Part shown: piece by piece, positions 7,710 to 8,844 of the stretch | Position numbering within the stretch: the stretch's first letter is position 1 | Layout: the number at the start of each line of letters is the position of its first letter | Assembly: GCA_947463335.1 (NCBI GenBank) | Contig: CANHRF010000038.1 | Coordinates: 1-8,844 of the forward strand | DNA from: Actinomycetota bacterium | GTDB taxonomy: Bacteria; Actinomycetota; Actinomycetes; Nanopelagicales; Nanopelagicaceae | Length of the DNA stretch: 8,844 nt | Direction: 5' to 3' | Notes under the pieces: model-generated | Told to the model about the DNA's origin: nothing | What the model saw: only the letters and a program-made list of their open reading frames with translations | Databases searched by the model: none | Position numbers and translations under genes: made by a program

Positions 7710-8844
7710 TTACTCAGCAGCTGCTTCCGCAACAACTTCTTCTGCAGCCGGGGCTGCAGCATCTGCTGCCTTCGCTTCTGCCTTCTGCTTCTTATGCGCA
7801 AGGAAGCGAGTCTGCGCCTCTTGGTACTGGCGCTCCCATTCTTCACGTTGTGCATCGAAGCCTGGCTTCCATTCCTGAGTATCAGGATCGAAACCTTCTG
7901 GGTAGATGAAGTTTCCTTCAGCATCGTAGCGAGCAGCCATTCCGTATTGAGTTGGATCAAATGCTTCGATCTCGACTTCATGACCTTCATTGGCTTGCTT
8001 TAGAGAAAGTGAGATGCGACGACGCTCAAGATCGATATCAATGATCTTTACAAATAGCTCATCGTCTACAGCAACAACCTGCTCTGGAATTTCTACGTGG
8101 CGTTCAGCTAGCTCTGAGATGTGAACTAAGCCTTCGATTCCTTCGTGAACACGGATAAATGCTCCGAATGGAACTAGCTTTGTTACAACACCCGGAACAA
8201 CCTGATTGATTGTGTGGGTGCGAGCAAATGCTTGCCAAGGATCTTCTTGAGTTGCCTTAAGTGAGAGAGATACGCGCTCACGCTCGAAATCAACTTCTAG
8301 AACTTCGACAGTTACTTCGTCGCCAACTTCAACAACTTCGCCTGGGTGATCAATGTGCTTCCAAGAAAGCTCTGATACGTGAACGAGACCATCAACGCCA
8401 CCAAGGTCAACGAATGCACCGAAGTTTACGATTGATGAGATTACGCCAGTGCGTACTTGACCCTTTTGAAGCTGGTTCAAGAAGGTTGTGCGTGACTCTG
8501 ATTGAGTCTGCTCAAGGAATGCGCGACGTGAAAGAACAACGTTATTGCGATTCTTATCGAGTTCAATGATGCGAGCCTCAACTTCCTTACCAATGTAAGG
8601 AGTTAGATCGCGAACGCGACGCATTTCAACGAGTGATGCTGGCAGGAAGCCACGAAGACCGATATCAACGATCAAGCCGCCCTTAACAACTTCAATAACA
8701 GTTCCGACGACAACTTCGTCGCGCTCTTTCTTGCCTTCGATATCTCCCCAGGCGCGCTCGTATTGTGCGCGCTTCTTAGAAAGAATTGTGCGGCCTTCTT
8801 TATCTTCTTTTTGCAGAACGAGCGCTTCAATGCGATCGCCTACC
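7710..8844 (-). CDS. rpsA: 30S ribosomal protein S1 (5' end outside the window)
   Basis: S1 is an RNA-binding ribosomal protein that helps mRNA recruitment. The visible 377 residues begin at the end of the first S1 repeat, so the gene continues past the right edge; the TTG at 8675 is an internal Leu, not a start. Visible numbering: end of repeat 1 (1-26), repeat 2 (about 42-110), repeat 3 (about 127-196, GFGAFVDL-like NFGAFVDLGGVDGLVHVSEL), repeat 4 (about 214-282, PFGAFIRV...GLVHISEL). A tail of about 90 residues follows, with the actinobacterial YDAEGNFIYPEGFDP stretch, a charged helix rich in Glu, Gln and Arg, and a final Ala/Glu-rich low-complexity segment (355-377). The four-repeat form with this tail is the actinobacterial type rather than the six-repeat E. 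coli type. Arginine codons that I checked are CGC or CGT only, consistent with high expression. The gene ends in TAA and is followed by a strong terminator. Confidence 0.97.
   Translation of the reverse strand, partial: VGDRIEALVLQKEDKEGRTILSKKRAQYERAWGDIEGKKERDEVVVGTVIEVVKGGLIVDIGLRGFLPASLVEMRRVRDLTPYIGKEVEARIIELDKNRNNVVLSRRAFLEQTQSESRTTFLNQLQKGQVRTGVISSIVNFGAFVDLGGVDGLVHVSELSWKHIDHPGEVVEVGDEVTVEVLEVDFERERVSLSLKATQEDPWQAFARTHTINQVVPGVVTKLVPFGAFIRVHEGIEGLVHISELAERHVEIPEQVVAVDDELFVKIIDIDLERRRISLSLKQANEGHEVEIEAFDPTQYGMAARYDAEGNFIYPEGFDPDTQEWKPGFDAQREEWERQYQEAQTRFLAHKKQKAEAKAADAAAPAAEEVVAEAAAE

Noticed and set aside
7710..8675. Reading rpsA as a 321-residue gene starting at the TTG at 8675
   Set aside because: The frame stays open to base 8844, and the extra 56 residues match the end of S1 repeat 1 and the start of repeat 2, so the gene is truncated only by the window edge.
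1..8844. Mobile elements, CRISPR arrays, RNA genes, or a hidden novel gene system
   Set aside because: All but about 120 bases are accounted for by six conserved housekeeping genes in a typical order. I saw no direct-repeat arrays, terminal inverted repeats, tRNA-like folds or unexplained long frames.

Overview
The window is an actinobacterial chromosomal segment in which every gene lies on the minus strand, so transcription runs from high to low coordinates. The phylum call rests on four things. The ribosomal S1 protein is of the actinobacterial type, with a long non-S1 tail. UvrB has an MRP.[14 protein letters not shown] N-terminus. The RapZ-family protein carries the actinobacterial GMSGAGRST loop. 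The gene order rpsA-coaE-uvrB-uvrA-uvrC-rapZ is also typical. Base composition looks moderate (high-40s % GC by eye), far below Streptomyces or Mycobacterium, and the genes are packed almost without gaps. A streamlined, low-GC planktonic actinobacterium, such as the freshwater acI/Nanopelagicales group, would fit. That last step is inference.

Layout in transcription order: 8844-7710 is the 3' two-thirds or more of rpsA (the 5' end is outside the window). It is followed at 7694-7664 by an intrinsic terminator with a UUCG tetraloop. After a gap of about 40 bases comes coaE (7625-7035, last step of coenzyme A synthesis). Next are uvrB (7025-4944), uvrA (4947-2077) and uvrC (2076-151), the complete UvrABC nucleotide excision repair nuclease. 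The start of rapZ (113 to beyond base 1) closes the window. The spacings are 84, 9, -4, 0 and 37 bases. The five genes after the terminator therefore probably form one operon with translational coupling. No stretch over 300 bases lacks a gene.

Functionally, UvrA2 (with UvrB) finds bulky DNA lesions and loads UvrB. UvrB verifies the damage and recruits UvrC, which makes the 3' incision with its GIY-YIG domain and the 5' incision with its RNase H-like domain. CoaE and RapZ are conserved neighbours with no known direct role in repair.

I see no phage, insertion sequence, CRISPR array, tRNA or rRNA, and no convincing new system. This is a core housekeeping region. The points most worth a second look are small: a 12-codon mini-ORF with a strong Shine-Dalgarno sequence bridging uvrC and rapZ, a possible leaderless promoter for coaE, and a marked excess of GATC.
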